A DNA stretch of 64,000 nucleotides from Marinobacter gudaonensis. GTDB lineage: Bacteria; Pseudomonadota; Gammaproteobacteria; Pseudomonadales; Oleiphilaceae. This document shows, in pieces, positions 1 through 7,746 of the stretch; the stretch's first letter is position 1, and every line of letters begins with the position of its first letter. The stretch spans positions 992,001-1,056,000 of the forward strand of contig NZ_FOYV01000001.1 in NCBI RefSeq assembly GCF_900115175.1. Reading direction: 5' to 3'. The notes under the pieces are model-generated. The model was not told the origin of the DNA, searched no databases, and worked only from the letters and a program-made list of their open reading frames with translations. The position numbers and the translations under genes are program-made.

Positions 1-404
1 GCATAGGCACCCAACTCGAAACGCACCTGATCATTGCCCTTGCCGGTGGCACCATGGGAGATGGCGTCGGCGCCGGTCTCGTTGGCGATTTCCACAAGAC
101 GCTTGGCAATCAGTGGGCGTGCAATAGAGGTACCGAGCAGATACTCGCCCTCGTAGATGGTGTTGGCGCGGAACATCGGGAACACGTAATCGCGAACAAA
201 CTCCTCGCGCAGGTCCTCGATGTAGATTTCCTTCACGCCCAGCGCCTTGGCCTTGGCCCGCGCCGGCTCCACTTCCTCGCCCTGGCCGATGTCGGCGGTG
301 AAGGTCACCACCTCACAGTTGTAGGTGTCCTGCAACCACCGCACGATCACGGAAGTATCCAGGCCACCGGAATAGGCCAGCACCACCTTTTTAATATCAG
401 ACAT
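1..404 (-). CDS. argG: Argininosuccinate synthase, N-terminal part (runs off window)
   Basis: Translating the minus strand from the ATG at 404 gives an uninterrupted frame to the window edge (134 codons). It begins [19 protein letters not shown], with the ATP-pyrophosphatase P-loop SGGLDTS of argininosuccinate synthase near residues 12-18. Further along come [16 protein letters not shown] and [15 protein letters not shown], which are family signatures. The enzyme joins citrulline and aspartate, using ATP, in cytoplasmic arginine biosynthesis. A GGAG sits about 8 nt upstream of the ATG. The C-terminal two thirds lie outside the window. The gene points away from the flagellar genes and is separated from fliS by a palindromic element. 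Confidence 0.96.
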   Translation of the reverse strand, partial: MSDIKKVVLAYSGGLDTSVIVRWLQDTYNCEVVTFTADIGQGEEVEPARAKAKALGVKEIYIEDLREEFVRDYVFPMFRANTIYEGEYLLGTSIARPLIAKRLVEIANETGADAISHGATGKGNDQVRFELGAY

Positions 405-507
405 GCCCTTGCTCCAGACTGAACAGAATGGATGTGTTGAAAATAAGGGCGTTATTGTACGGGACAGCGGGGGGAATGGCTATTGGGGCGAAGGTCTAGA
501 GGTACCC

Positions 508-532
508 ACCCTCTCCCCTGAAGGGAGAGGGT
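508..532. repeat. Palindromic intergenic element, CCCTCTCCC family (copy 1)
   Basis: Arms ACCCTCTCCC and GGGAGAGGGT pair perfectly over 10 bp around a 5-nt loop. The element sits between the fliS stop (566) and the argG start (404). Near-identical palindromes occur at 14534-14558, 14588-14612 and 60248-60277. It could act as a transcript end or REP-like element. There is no T tract on either side, so a simple intrinsic terminator is unlikely. Confidence 0.7.
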
Positions 533-565
533 TCAAGTTGCCCCGGTATCGAAGAGAGATAACGA

Positions 566-964
566 TCATCCAGCCTGTTGCTGGGCAACCACCTCATCAC
601 GGATGCCGTCCCAGCCTTCCTTGATGGAACGCAGTAACTGGGCAACTTCATCCAGTCGGTTGATGTCGTTACGGGCGTTCGCCTCCCAGAGCGCGCGCTC
701 CATGTACTCGTAAAGCGCATCAAGACGCTCGGCCAGCTCGCCGCCCTGCTCTTTGTCCAGAAAACCCCGAAGAGCCGCAACAATATCCATGGCCTTGAGG
801 ATCAACTTGCCTTTGGCGTCATAATCCCGGGCCTGAAGCTTTGCCTTGGCCATGTTGATGCGCTCAAGGGCCCCGTCATACAGGAGCTGAATGAGCTTGT
901 GCGGATCGGCATCCGTGATGCTGGTTTGGGTGTTGATTCGCTGGTATTGCTGAAGACCGTTCAT
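566..964 (-). CDS. fliS: Flagellar export chaperone FliS
   Basis: The product is 132 aa, the usual FliS length. It starts MNGLQQYQRINTQTSI, and the YQ...T(Q)TSI stretch followed by DPHKLIQLLYDGALERI is the FliS signature. FliS binds the disordered C-terminus of flagellin in the cytoplasm, preventing premature polymerisation and delivering it to the export gate. The ATG at 964 has an AAGAGGT ribosome site 6 nt upstream. It lies 27 nt after fliD, so the two are probably one operon driven by the sigma-28 promoter upstream of fliD. The protein is all-helical as expected, and nothing is missing. Confidence 0.95.
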   Translation of the reverse strand: MNGLQQYQRINTQTSITDADPHKLIQLLYDGALERINMAKAKLQARDYDAKGKLILKAMDIVAALRGFLDKEQGGELAERLDALYEYMERALWEANARNDINRLDEVAQLLRSIKEGWDGIRDEVVAQQQAG

Positions 965-991
965 AGGTAACCTCTTGGAGTTCAGCGCTGT

Positions 992-2404
992 TTACTGCTG
1001 ACTGCCGCTGGATTGCTTGGGTGCAATTGCTGCCAGCTGTTGGCTGACGTAATTGCCGGTATTGTTCAACTGGGCTATCAGGGAGTCGGCTGCGGAGAAC
1101 TGCGCGACCAGCCTCTCCCTGTAGGTTTCCATCCGGAGCTCAAGGCGATCCCGTTGTTCCTGAATCTGATCCAAAGCGTTGTTGAGACCTTTGGTACGGC
1201 CTGAAATGGCGCCGTCACTGGCAAGGTAGCTTTCAATCGTCGCCTCAATCTTTCCGGCGATTCCATCAACTCCGTTCTGCTCCGAAAACAGTGCGGTTAC
1301 CGCCTCGGGATTTGCCTCAAGCTTCTCTTTGAACACGGCGGCATCAAATTCGAGTTTTCCGCTACTGGGTTCGGTTTTGATCCCAAGATCTGCCAGAGTG
1401 CGAACCGTGCTGTTTTCCATGCCAGCCGGTACGGTCGTTAACGCTGACCGCAAATCACGCTCAATGTTCCGGATGGTGGAGTCACCCGACAGAATGCCGC
1501 CGACGCCGGTATCGGCGTTGTAGCCGGATGCTTTGTCAATAATATCCTGGAGGGCGTTGTACTTGTCGACGAACTCCTGCACCCTGCCTGCAACTTCGTC
1601 CGGGTCCCTCTCAACTTTCACCGTGGACGTGCCGACGGATTTCACGTCGAAGGTCACGCCCTGCACAACATCCTCTACCGTATTGGAGGACCGGCTGACC
1701 GAGATACCATTCACCTCCAGCAGAGCGTCTTTCGCAGCAACAGTCTCGGTGAGATTGGAGGTGGTGCCATCAAACGCAAACTGGGACAGACCGGAGGCAT
1801 CGGTGTTGTTGCCATCGCCGTCGGCAACCGACACCTGGATCGCATTGTCCAGCCCACTCTCGTCGGAAGACAGAACCAGCCGGAAGCCGCTGCCGGTGTC
1901 GACAATACCCGCCGACAGGCCAGCATTGGCGTCGTTAATAGAATCGGCAAGACCCTGTAGCGTGTTGTTGCTTCCGTCTACGGTTACATCGGTGCTGACG
2001 CCGTTAACGGTGAACGTGAGCGTACCGGTGCCAATCGTTGTGGTGTCTTTATCGGCAAAGGTGCCTGAAGCCAGCGACTGGGCCTGGGCCAACTGCGTTA
2101 CGTTGACGCTGTAGGAGCCTCTACTGGCGACGGAAGGGTCAACATTGACCGTTGCGACCGATTCGTTGGATGAGGACGCGGTCAATGCTTTCAGACCCTC
2201 TGGCGCTGAAAGGGTCTCCAGCGGCTTTTTGAGGGCCTCCAGGGCACCCTTCAACGCGCCAAACGCGGATATCTTGGTCTGTGCCTCGCTTTCCCTGCGA
2301 TTCAAACGGAGCTCAACGGGCCGTCGCTCTGCGTTGACCAACTGGTCAACCAGATCGGCGCTGAAGATTCCGGAGCCAGCACCAAGCGATGAAATTCCTG
2401 CCAT
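992..2404 (-). CDS. fliD: Flagellar filament cap protein FliD
   Basis: I place the start at the ATG at 2404 (MAGISSLGAGSGIFS), preceded by GGAGG. A longer frame to 2452 only adds sequence that overlaps the promoter. The 470-aa product has the FliD N-terminal domain (SADLVDQLVNAERRPVE, about residues 16-32). A variable Ala/Thr/Asp-rich central part with flagellin-hook-IN-like repeats follows, then a C-terminal coiled-coil domain (LNNALDQIQEQRDRLELRME near residue 415). FliD forms the pentameric or hexameric cap at the filament tip under which exported flagellin folds. It is followed by fliS. A consensus sigma-28 promoter lies 39-65 bp upstream, marking it as a late-class flagellar gene. Confidence 0.95.
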   Translation of the reverse strand: MAGISSLGAGSGIFSADLVDQLVNAERRPVELRLNRRESEAQTKISAFGALKGALEALKKPLETLSAPEGLKALTASSSNESVATVNVDPSVASRGSYSVNVTQLAQAQSLASGTFADKDTTTIGTGTLTFTVNGVSTDVTVDGSNNTLQGLADSINDANAGLSAGIVDTGSGFRLVLSSDESGLDNAIQVSVADGDGNNTDASGLSQFAFDGTTSNLTETVAAKDALLEVNGISVSRSSNTVEDVVQGVTFDVKSVGTSTVKVERDPDEVAGRVQEFVDKYNALQDIIDKASGYNADTGVGGILSGDSTIRNIERDLRSALTTVPAGMENSTVRTLADLGIKTEPSSGKLEFDAAVFKEKLEANPEAVTALFSEQNGVDGIAGKIEATIESYLASDGAISGRTKGLNNALDQIQEQRDRLELRMETYRERLVAQFSAADSLIAQLNNTGNYVSQQLAAIAPKQSSGSQQ

Positions 2405-2442
2405 ATCGAGCCTCCTGCAAGGCTTAAATGTTCTTGTTGAGG

Positions 2443-2469
2443 TTATCGGCACAAAGCGGCAAAACTTTG
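2443..2469 (-). promoter_or_regulatory. Sigma-28 (FliA) promoter of fliD-fliS
   Basis: Read on the minus strand, the -35 block CAAAGTTT is followed by exactly 11 nt and then the -10 block GCCGATAA. The FliA consensus is TAAAGTTT-N11-GCCGATAA, so 15 of 16 positions match. It ends 39 nt before the fliD ATG and has no competing gene on that strand. Confidence 0.9.
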
Positions 2470-2525
2470 CCCATTCCTCTGCACCTTTTGGTTACCTTTT
2501 GTAACTCGCCTCAATACACAGCATA

Positions 2526-2561
2526 GACGAAAACGCCGCCAACCCTTTAGGGGCGGCGGCG
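2526..2561 (-). terminator. Intrinsic terminator after flaG
   Basis: On the minus strand a CGCCGCC/GGCGGCG stem, with an inner CCC/GGG pairing, is followed by TTTTCGTC. It lies 40-75 nt after the flaG stop codon and upstream of the fliD promoter. It should end the flagellin-flaG transcript and insulate fliDS. Confidence 0.75.
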
Positions 2562-2599
2562 CTAACGCAGATCCACAGCGTCGGAGAACAGCTTGCGAC

Positions 2600-3037
2600 T
2601 CAGACTTTCAAGTCGAAGAGCGTTAGCGGTTCATCCTGCTGCAAGTTCTCTGCCAACCTCAAAGCAACCTCATCCGGGATTTGCCGAATGACTTTCTGGG
2701 TCTCCTGGTCCACGACCCTCACGATCGTTCTACCGAGCTCCTGATCCACTTCGAACTGCAGATCTCGCTGCACGTTCTGGACAAAGTCATTCAACTGCGA
2801 GACCGCCCGCCCCACTTCTTCAGGGTCAATAACCCGGCTCTTTTCTTTCGCCTGGGCCTGATCGACCTGAGCGGGAGGGGGTTGTGCAACACCTGCAATA
2901 GCGGTTCCCGAGGACAAAGCTTCTTGAGCGGAGGCATTTCTGCCATCTGCTCGAGGTGACACGGACGCCCGAGCCGGAGCTTGTTCACTGGTGCGAACCA
3001 GCTTCAAATCCGGGCTATTCAGGTTTACGCCATTCAT
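2600..3037 (-). CDS. flaG: FlaG family flagellar protein
   Basis: The 145-aa product has a low-complexity Ala/Pro/Gln-rich N-terminal half. Its conserved FlaG C-terminal half contains LQFEVDQELGRTIVRVVD (about residues 96-113) and QKVIRQIPDEVALRLAENL. FlaG-type proteins influence filament length and often sit between flagellin and fliD, as here. The ATG at 3037 has GAGGTGG upstream. The biochemical role in this family is poorly defined. Transcription probably reads in from the flagellin gene, because I see no sigma-28 promoter in the 74-nt gap. Confidence 0.9.
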   Translation of the reverse strand: MNGVNLNSPDLKLVRTSEQAPARASVSPRADGRNASAQEALSSGTAIAGVAQPPPAQVDQAQAKEKSRVIDPEEVGRAVSQLNDFVQNVQRDLQFEVDQELGRTIVRVVDQETQKVIRQIPDEVALRLAENLQQDEPLTLFDLKV

Positions 3038-3066
3038 GATCCACCTCGCTATCCCTTTATAGAGTT

Positions 3067-3094
3067 AACCGGCCCTTTCAAGAAAGGACCGGTT
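3067..3094 (-). terminator. Stem-loop between flagellin and flaG, likely partial terminator
   Basis: Thirteen-nt arms (AACCGGCCCTTTC and its near-complement, one mismatch) flank a tiny loop 18 nt after the flagellin stop. The downstream minus-strand sequence is not a T tract. It is therefore more likely an attenuating or mRNA-stabilising stem that leaves flagellin in excess over FlaG than a full stop. Confidence 0.55.
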
Positions 3095-3111
3095 CACTCC
3101 GGCTGCCCCGA

Positions 3112-3936
3112 TTACTGAAGGAGGGACAGAACCTGGTTGGGACGAGCGTTCGCCTGAGCCAGTACCGAGATGCCTGCCTGCTGCAGAACGTTCGCTTTGG
3201 CCAGTTTCGCGGTTTCCGCAGCGAAGTCGGCATCCACGATCCGGCTGTTAGAGGCACTCAGGTTTTCAATGTTGGTGCCCAGGTTGTTGATGGTGCTTTC
3301 AAAGCGGTTCTGCACAGCACCGAGGTCAGCGCGGAAGGCGTTAACCTGAGACAGTGCGCCATCAATAGTCGCCAGAGCTGCACTCGCGCCGCCGGCGGAG
3401 GAGATGGAGATACCACTGATGCCCAGACCCGCTGCGTTCATTGTGGAGTTGAAGTCGATCGAGATAGTCTGACCGGCGTTCGCACCTACCTGGAACGCAA
3501 CACCTGCACCCAGGGAACCGTCCAGAACGGACAGGCCATTGAATTGGGTGTCGGTGGCGATACGGGTAATCTCGGAAACACGCTGATCAACTTCGGCCTG
3601 CAGCAGAGAGCGATCGGCATTGGTGTTGGAGCCGTTGGCGGCCTGAACCGCGAGTTCACGGATCCGCTGGAGGTTCTGTACGGTCTCGTCAAGGCCGCCT
3701 TCAGCAGTCTGAACCATGGAGATACCGTCGTTGGCGTTGCGCTGGGCAACGGTCAGACCACGGATCTGGGTGTCGAATCGTGTAGAGATGGCCAGACCTG
3801 CCGCGTCGTCCTTGGCAGAGTTGATCCGGAGACCTGAGGACAGACGCTCCAGAGCCTGGTTGCTCAGGTTCTGTGATTTGCTGAGCTGGTTCTGTGCACT
3901 CAGTGAAGCGATGTTGGTGTTAATTCCGAGAGCCAT
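3112..3936 (-). CDS. fliC: Flagellin (short form, 274 aa)
   Basis: The N-terminal D0/D1 region begins [20 protein letters not shown] and contains [20 protein letters not shown] (about residues 32-51). The C-terminal D0/D1 part contains [10 protein letters not shown] and ends [17 protein letters not shown]. Only about 60 residues separate the conserved ends, so the D2/D3 surface domain is minimal. The protein is exported by the flagellar type III system and forms filament. An AAGGGG ribosome site precedes the ATG. The gene has its own consensus sigma-28 promoter and is followed by flaG. A second, larger flagellin lies at 6488-7651 on the opposite strand. Glycosylation is suggested by the adjacent Maf gene. 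Confidence 0.95.
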   Translation of the reverse strand: MALGINTNIASLSAQNQLSKSQNLSNQALERLSSGLRINSAKDDAAGLAISTRFDTQIRGLTVAQRNANDGISMVQTAEGGLDETVQNLQRIRELAVQAANGSNTNADRSLLQAEVDQRVSEITRIATDTQFNGLSVLDGSLGAGVAFQVGANAGQTISIDFNSTMNAAGLGISGISISSAGGASAALATIDGALSQVNAFRADLGAVQNRFESTINNLGTNIENLSASNSRIVDADFAAETAKLAKANVLQQAGISVLAQANARPNQVLSLLQ

Positions 3937-4024
3937 AAAATTTCCCCTTCATTTACGTTGTCGAGACGCATAGAAACGGTCAGCTCCCTTTTGGGTTGTT
4001 GGGATCGCTGCCGAGTTATTCCAG

Positions 4025-4051
4025 TTAACGGCAGCTCCCCAATCCGCTTTA
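4025..4051 (-). promoter_or_regulatory. Sigma-28 (FliA) promoter of the short flagellin
   Basis: On the minus strand TAAAGCGG is followed by exactly 11 nt and then GCCGTTAA. This matches the FliA -35/-10 arrangement TAAAGTTT-N11-GCCGATAA at 12 of 16 positions, including the key TAAAG and GCCG. It gives an untranslated leader of about 80 nt before the ATG at 3936. Confidence 0.8.
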
Positions 4052-4082
4052 GCGAAAAAATTCAGTTTTGTGTAAAGAAGTG

Positions 4083-6194
4083 TTAAATGTTCTCAGGTAT
4101 CGCCCAGTCGGGTTCCGGGTTCATCAAACGAGTGGTAACCCAATCGTCGTTTTGTGGCGCCTCACCAGACTCCATAACCGCCCGGAAGTGTCCCGGCAAC
4201 AGGCGCAGGAACTCTTTCAGCGTGTCACTCCAGTGCTTGAGGAACGGCGCAAGGTTTTCATCCTCATGAGCAAGCCCGTGGCATAAGCCCACCTGCAAAA
4301 ATCTCTGGACCGTGCCCTTGATCATCTGCCAGCCCATCAGTTGAACAACGATGTGTGACTGCCGGCCGCTGCCCTGCCCGACACGGTTCACGAAATCGCG
4401 AATCTGGTTACACACCACCACCAGGTCCTTTCTTCCCGCCAGACGACTCCCCTTGAGGATGTCCAGGCACCCGTTGCTGGTCATGGTGATCTCATCGACC
4501 ACGGACCGCACGAGCACGCGGGCGTCCAGATCCGGCATTTCAACGATCGAGGCCTGGACAGACCCGACCGCTGCGTGGCGGTCGGCGTCTGAAGCGCCAG
4601 AAAATTGCTGAGTGAACGACTCTGCGGACATCCATTCAGCCCCCTCGATGACCGCACCATCGGAACAGTTCCGAACTGAAAACGTGAGCCCCTGCTTGAG
4701 CCGATCCTGGAGATAGTTCTCCACAGAACGCTTCGCGGTGTAATAGTCACTTTGGGTGATCACAGTCCGGTTGTTGACACCCTCCACCTCAAATTTCGGC
4801 CGGGCTTCAGTTTGGGCTTCTGTCTCGGAACGAAAACGCGTAGCGAACTCTGACGCAGATTTTTCGCCGTACACCGAATACATCGAGTGATGCCGCTGCT
4901 TGTCCACATAACCATAATCTGTACCAAAGAGGTAAAGGTTCCGGAAGCCGATGGAAAATGCAATGGCGAGGGCCGCGTTGGTGCAGGTTGGAGTACAACC
5001 CGGGATAGCATCTGCATGAAGGCCCAACAGCGCAGGTATGTAATACTCGTTGGAAAAGTAGAAACTGGAACGCTCGAACAGGGGCGGTACCAACGGGTTG
5101 ACGCTGACAGTGCATAAAAGCTCAATCCCATCCAGCCCGTAGGATTCCCGAATGTCCGTCAACATCTCATAGATCATGTAATCGGCATCAAGTTCTACAT
5201 GGAAATCCGGACGCACCCCATGACTTAGCAACGCCCGCAATCCGGTCCCTGCGCTGAAGATGACAACCTTGTCCCGATTCTTCTTCAGGCTCTCGATGCG
5301 ATCATCCAGGGATGGGCCACTGCCGACGATGGCAACCGGCAGGTGACTCTCTGATCCCAGGTAAGGCTTCAGATAGGCCCCCCGGAGGTTCAGGTTGTGA
5401 TAAACGTTCCTGAATCCCCGCAGTTCAAAGTCATAGCTGCCCCAGTTGGCACCCACCACGGGCAGGTCGCGCTCCACTTCCCGGGCAATACGATACAGAT
5501 CCACATTTGCCAGGTGATTAAAGTAGGTGCAGAGGTACGGATATAGAGGGACCATTTCGGCAACCTTGGACGACAACACCCGCCTGATGTTGTCCTCAGA
5601 TGGATCCGTCGATAGACAAAAAGATATGGAGCGCCCCTTCTGACGAAACTTCTTGCAGATTTCCTCCCAATCCACGGTAAATAGGGTCAGGGCAAAACGA
5701 TCCGGATCCGGCTCAAACACCACAGCGTCGATGAGCTCTGCTTTCTCAACAAGCGCCTCGATGTGATAGCCAAGCCCACAACCCAGGAAAATGACACAGG
5801 GGAAACTCTTCCCCCGAAAATAACCCCGGAACGATTCGGGCGTGAGCGAGGATTCAGACGCGCTCTCACGCACGTACCGAGAGGCAAACCTGGCATCCTC
5901 GCTCGGCTTCAGGAAGGGCGGCTCCATACTCTGGAGAGGCCGCTCGGGCGGGTAGTCGTCGAGAAACCTGCTGACCTCGTTCCTGGAGTATTCACACGCC
6001 AGGTGGCGATATACCGAACGTCCCGAATCCACAAGATCCACGTCGTCACGCCCCGGCGTAATGACCAGCTCGCAGTGGGTTGGCTGGTAATCGGAAAAAT
6101 ACTGAAAGATTTCTGGCCGATACTTCTGGAAGTAGGCGAGGTTTTTCTGCTTTCTCCGAATGAACGGTACAGCGATATCTTCGTTCTCAGACAT
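4083..6194 (-). CDS. maf: Motility accessory factor (Maf) flagellin glycosyltransferase
   Basis: The 703-aa cytoplasmic-type protein has the MAF_flag10 / 6-hydroxymethylpterin-pyrophosphokinase-MptE-like central domain. Visible elements are VIFLGCGLGYHIEALVE (about residue 135), LPVAIVGSGPSLDDRIESLK (about 285) and DADYMIYEML (about 337). Later comes a Cys/Gly-rich core, PGCTPTCTNAALAIAFSIGFRNLYLFGTDYGY. Maf proteins transfer pseudaminic or legionaminic acid from its CMP form onto flagellin serines and threonines before export. The gene sits between the two flagellins, and a complete pse pathway lies 30 kb away. The ATG at 6194 (AAGGA, 7 nt spacer) is preferred over a TTG one codon upstream. 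Length agrees with Campylobacter and Aeromonas Maf proteins. Confidence 0.88.
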   Translation of the reverse strand: MSENEDIAVPFIRRKQKNLAYFQKYRPEIFQYFSDYQPTHCELVITPGRDDVDLVDSGRSVYRHLACEYSRNEVSRFLDDYPPERPLQSMEPPFLKPSEDARFASRYVRESASESSLTPESFRGYFRGKSFPCVIFLGCGLGYHIEALVEKAELIDAVVFEPDPDRFALTLFTVDWEEICKKFRQKGRSISFCLSTDPSEDNIRRVLSSKVAEMVPLYPYLCTYFNHLANVDLYRIAREVERDLPVVGANWGSYDFELRGFRNVYHNLNLRGAYLKPYLGSESHLPVAIVGSGPSLDDRIESLKKNRDKVVIFSAGTGLRALLSHGVRPDFHVELDADYMIYEMLTDIRESYGLDGIELLCTVSVNPLVPPLFERSSFYFSNEYYIPALLGLHADAIPGCTPTCTNAALAIAFSIGFRNLYLFGTDYGYVDKQRHHSMYSVYGEKSASEFATRFRSETEAQTEARPKFEVEGVNNRTVITQSDYYTAKRSVENYLQDRLKQGLTFSVRNCSDGAVIEGAEWMSAESFTQQFSGASDADRHAAVGSVQASIVEMPDLDARVLVRSVVDEITMTSNGCLDILKGSRLAGRKDLVVVCNQIRDFVNRVGQGSGRQSHIVVQLMGWQMIKGTVQRFLQVGLCHGLAHEDENLAPFLKHWSDTLKEFLRLLPGHFRAVMESGEAPQNDDWVTTRLMNPEPDWAIPENI

Positions 6195-6384
6195 CAAAGG
6201 TTCCTTGGCCGGGTGTCAGTCTCAACGTGTCAAACAGAGTAGCGTCCCCGCCATAAAATTGCATTCAGACCCGGAAAATACGGCAAACCCTTTCCGCAAG
6301 TCTTGCCCACTGGGCTGCAACCGGACTCTACAGAATCCGTTTATTATCATTTATTTCATTATCTTACGTTACTTTTTCCAACTA

Positions 6385-6400
6385 TGGCACGGAACTGGCT
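6385..6400 (+). promoter_or_regulatory. Sigma-54-like promoter of the large flagellin
   Basis: TGGCACG is followed by four bases and TGGCT, so the invariant GG and GC dinucleotides are separated by exactly 10 bp as in -24/-12 promoters (consensus TGGCACG-N4-TTGCW; one mismatch). It lies about 90 bp before the flagellin ATG. An AT-rich stretch at about 6340-6380 upstream could hold an activator (FleQ/FlrC type) or IHF site. The rest of the 293-bp divergent gap 6195-6487 shows nothing else I can assign. Confidence 0.7.
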
Positions 6401-6487
6401 TAACAATCCTCAGGCATACCAATCGATTGTCCGGCTGTTCGCAGTGAATTGCGGTGGCGAGGACCAAAAGCAACGAGGAGAATAGAC

Positions 6488-7651
6488 ATGCCTCAAATTA
6501 TCAATACCAACATTGCTTCACTCAACGCCCAGCGCAATCTCAACGCCACGCAAAGCGAGGCCAACGTTGCTTTGCAGCGCTTGTCTTCCGGTCTGCGAAT
6601 CAACTCCGCTAAAGATGATGCGGCCGGCCTGGCCATTTCTGAACGTTTTCAGTCCCAGATCACCGGTCTGAACATGGCCCAGCGCAATGCCAATGATGGC
6701 ATCTCCCTGGCTCAGACCACTGAAGGTGCCCTCGACGAGATCACCGCTAACCTTCAGCGGATTCGTGAACTCGCTGTTCAGTCCGCCAACGCGTCCAACA
6801 GCCCTTCGGATCGCCAGGCACTGAATGCCGAGGTTCAGGAACGCATTCAGGAGATCAACCGGATTGCAGCCCAGACCTCCTTCAACGGTCTGAAGATCCT
6901 CGATGGCAGCCTGCTGACCCAGACCTTCCAGGTTGGCGCCAACGCCGGTGAGACTATCAGCGTTTCTGGGTTTGATGCCCGGGGTTCACAGCTCGGCTCC
7001 ACCATCAACCAGTCGACAGGCCTGTTGGCCCTGACGGACGGTACAGACACACTCCAGACCATCTTTGATGAAGGCCGCACTGTCGACATCGCATTCGCGA
7101 TCACTGGCATCGATGGCACGGTGACCAACGTGAATGTGACTGCTGCCGGCTCGCTTCAGGACGTTCTGGGCCAGATCAACGCGCAATCTCCTACCACCGG
7201 CGTTGAAGTCAACATGAATCGGAGCAACGATGAGTTGATTTTTTCATCCCAGTTCGGAGAGGACTTCTCAGTTGACATTACGCCTGCCGGTGGCGGCACG
7301 CTGACTGTCGCAGCAACAGCCGCTGCCAATACCGTCTCGGCCAACGATACCGACATCTCCACTCAGGACGGTGCAGACCTGGCCATGATCTCCGTTGACT
7401 ACGCGATCGACACCATCAACGGAATTCGGGCGGAGCTCGGTGCTGTTCAGAATCGCTTCGAATCCACCATCGCCAACCTGAGTACAACGGCAGAAAACCT
7501 GGCTGCGTCCAATAGCCGGATCCGTGACGCCGACTTTGCCGCTGAATCCGCCGAGCTGGCCCGCACCCAGGTGCTTCAGCAGGCCGGACTCTCGGTTCTG
7601 GCCCAGGCTAACGCCCGGCCTCAGCAGGTGCTTCAGCTGCTGCAGGGTTAA
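6488..7651 (+). CDS. fliC: Flagellin (large form, 387 aa)
   Basis: The start is the ATG at 6488 ([18 protein letters not shown]), with GAGGAG 7 nt upstream. The longer frame from 6449 lacks flagellin homology. Conserved N-terminal D0/D1 has [20 protein letters not shown] near residues 32-51. The C-terminal part has RFESTIANLSTTAENLAASN and ends ARPQQVLQLLQG. The middle 110 residues (about 170-285) form an Ala/Thr/Asp-rich domain with a flagellin_IN-like segment. This makes it larger than the neighbouring 274-aa flagellin. It is transcribed away from the Maf gene, from a sigma-54-like promoter instead of a sigma-28 one. Confidence 0.95.
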   Translation: MPQIINTNIASLNAQRNLNATQSEANVALQRLSSGLRINSAKDDAAGLAISERFQSQITGLNMAQRNANDGISLAQTTEGALDEITANLQRIRELAVQSANASNSPSDRQALNAEVQERIQEINRIAAQTSFNGLKILDGSLLTQTFQVGANAGETISVSGFDARGSQLGSTINQSTGLLALTDGTDTLQTIFDEGRTVDIAFAITGIDGTVTNVNVTAAGSLQDVLGQINAQSPTTGVEVNMNRSNDELIFSSQFGEDFSVDITPAGGGTLTVAATAAANTVSANDTDISTQDGADLAMISVDYAIDTINGIRAELGAVQNRFESTIANLSTTAENLAASNSRIRDADFAAESAELARTQVLQQAGLSVLAQANARPQQVLQLLQG

Positions 7652-7668
7652 TGAGTGAGAGCAGCTGA

Positions 7669-7703
7669 TGTCGGATTACGCCTTTGGCTAATCCGACCTA
7701 CGG
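7669..7703. repeat. REP-like palindrome downstream of the large flagellin
   Basis: GTCGGATTA (7670-7678) and TAATCCGAC (7689-7697) form a perfect 9-bp stem around a 10-nt loop, followed by CTACGGT. This GTCGGATTA...TAATCCGACCTACG pattern is a widespread gammaproteobacterial extragenic palindrome. It probably stabilises or ends the flagellin mRNA. I found no second copy in the window. Confidence 0.75.
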
Positions 7704-7746
7704 TCAAGATCGCAGTAACTGCCGCAGCAGGATTATGAGGTGTCCC

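Noticed and set aside
1533-2114. 193-codon plus-strand frame inside fliD
   Set aside because: Ser/Thr/Val-rich shadow of a low-complexity Thr/Asp-rich coding region; no ribosome site.
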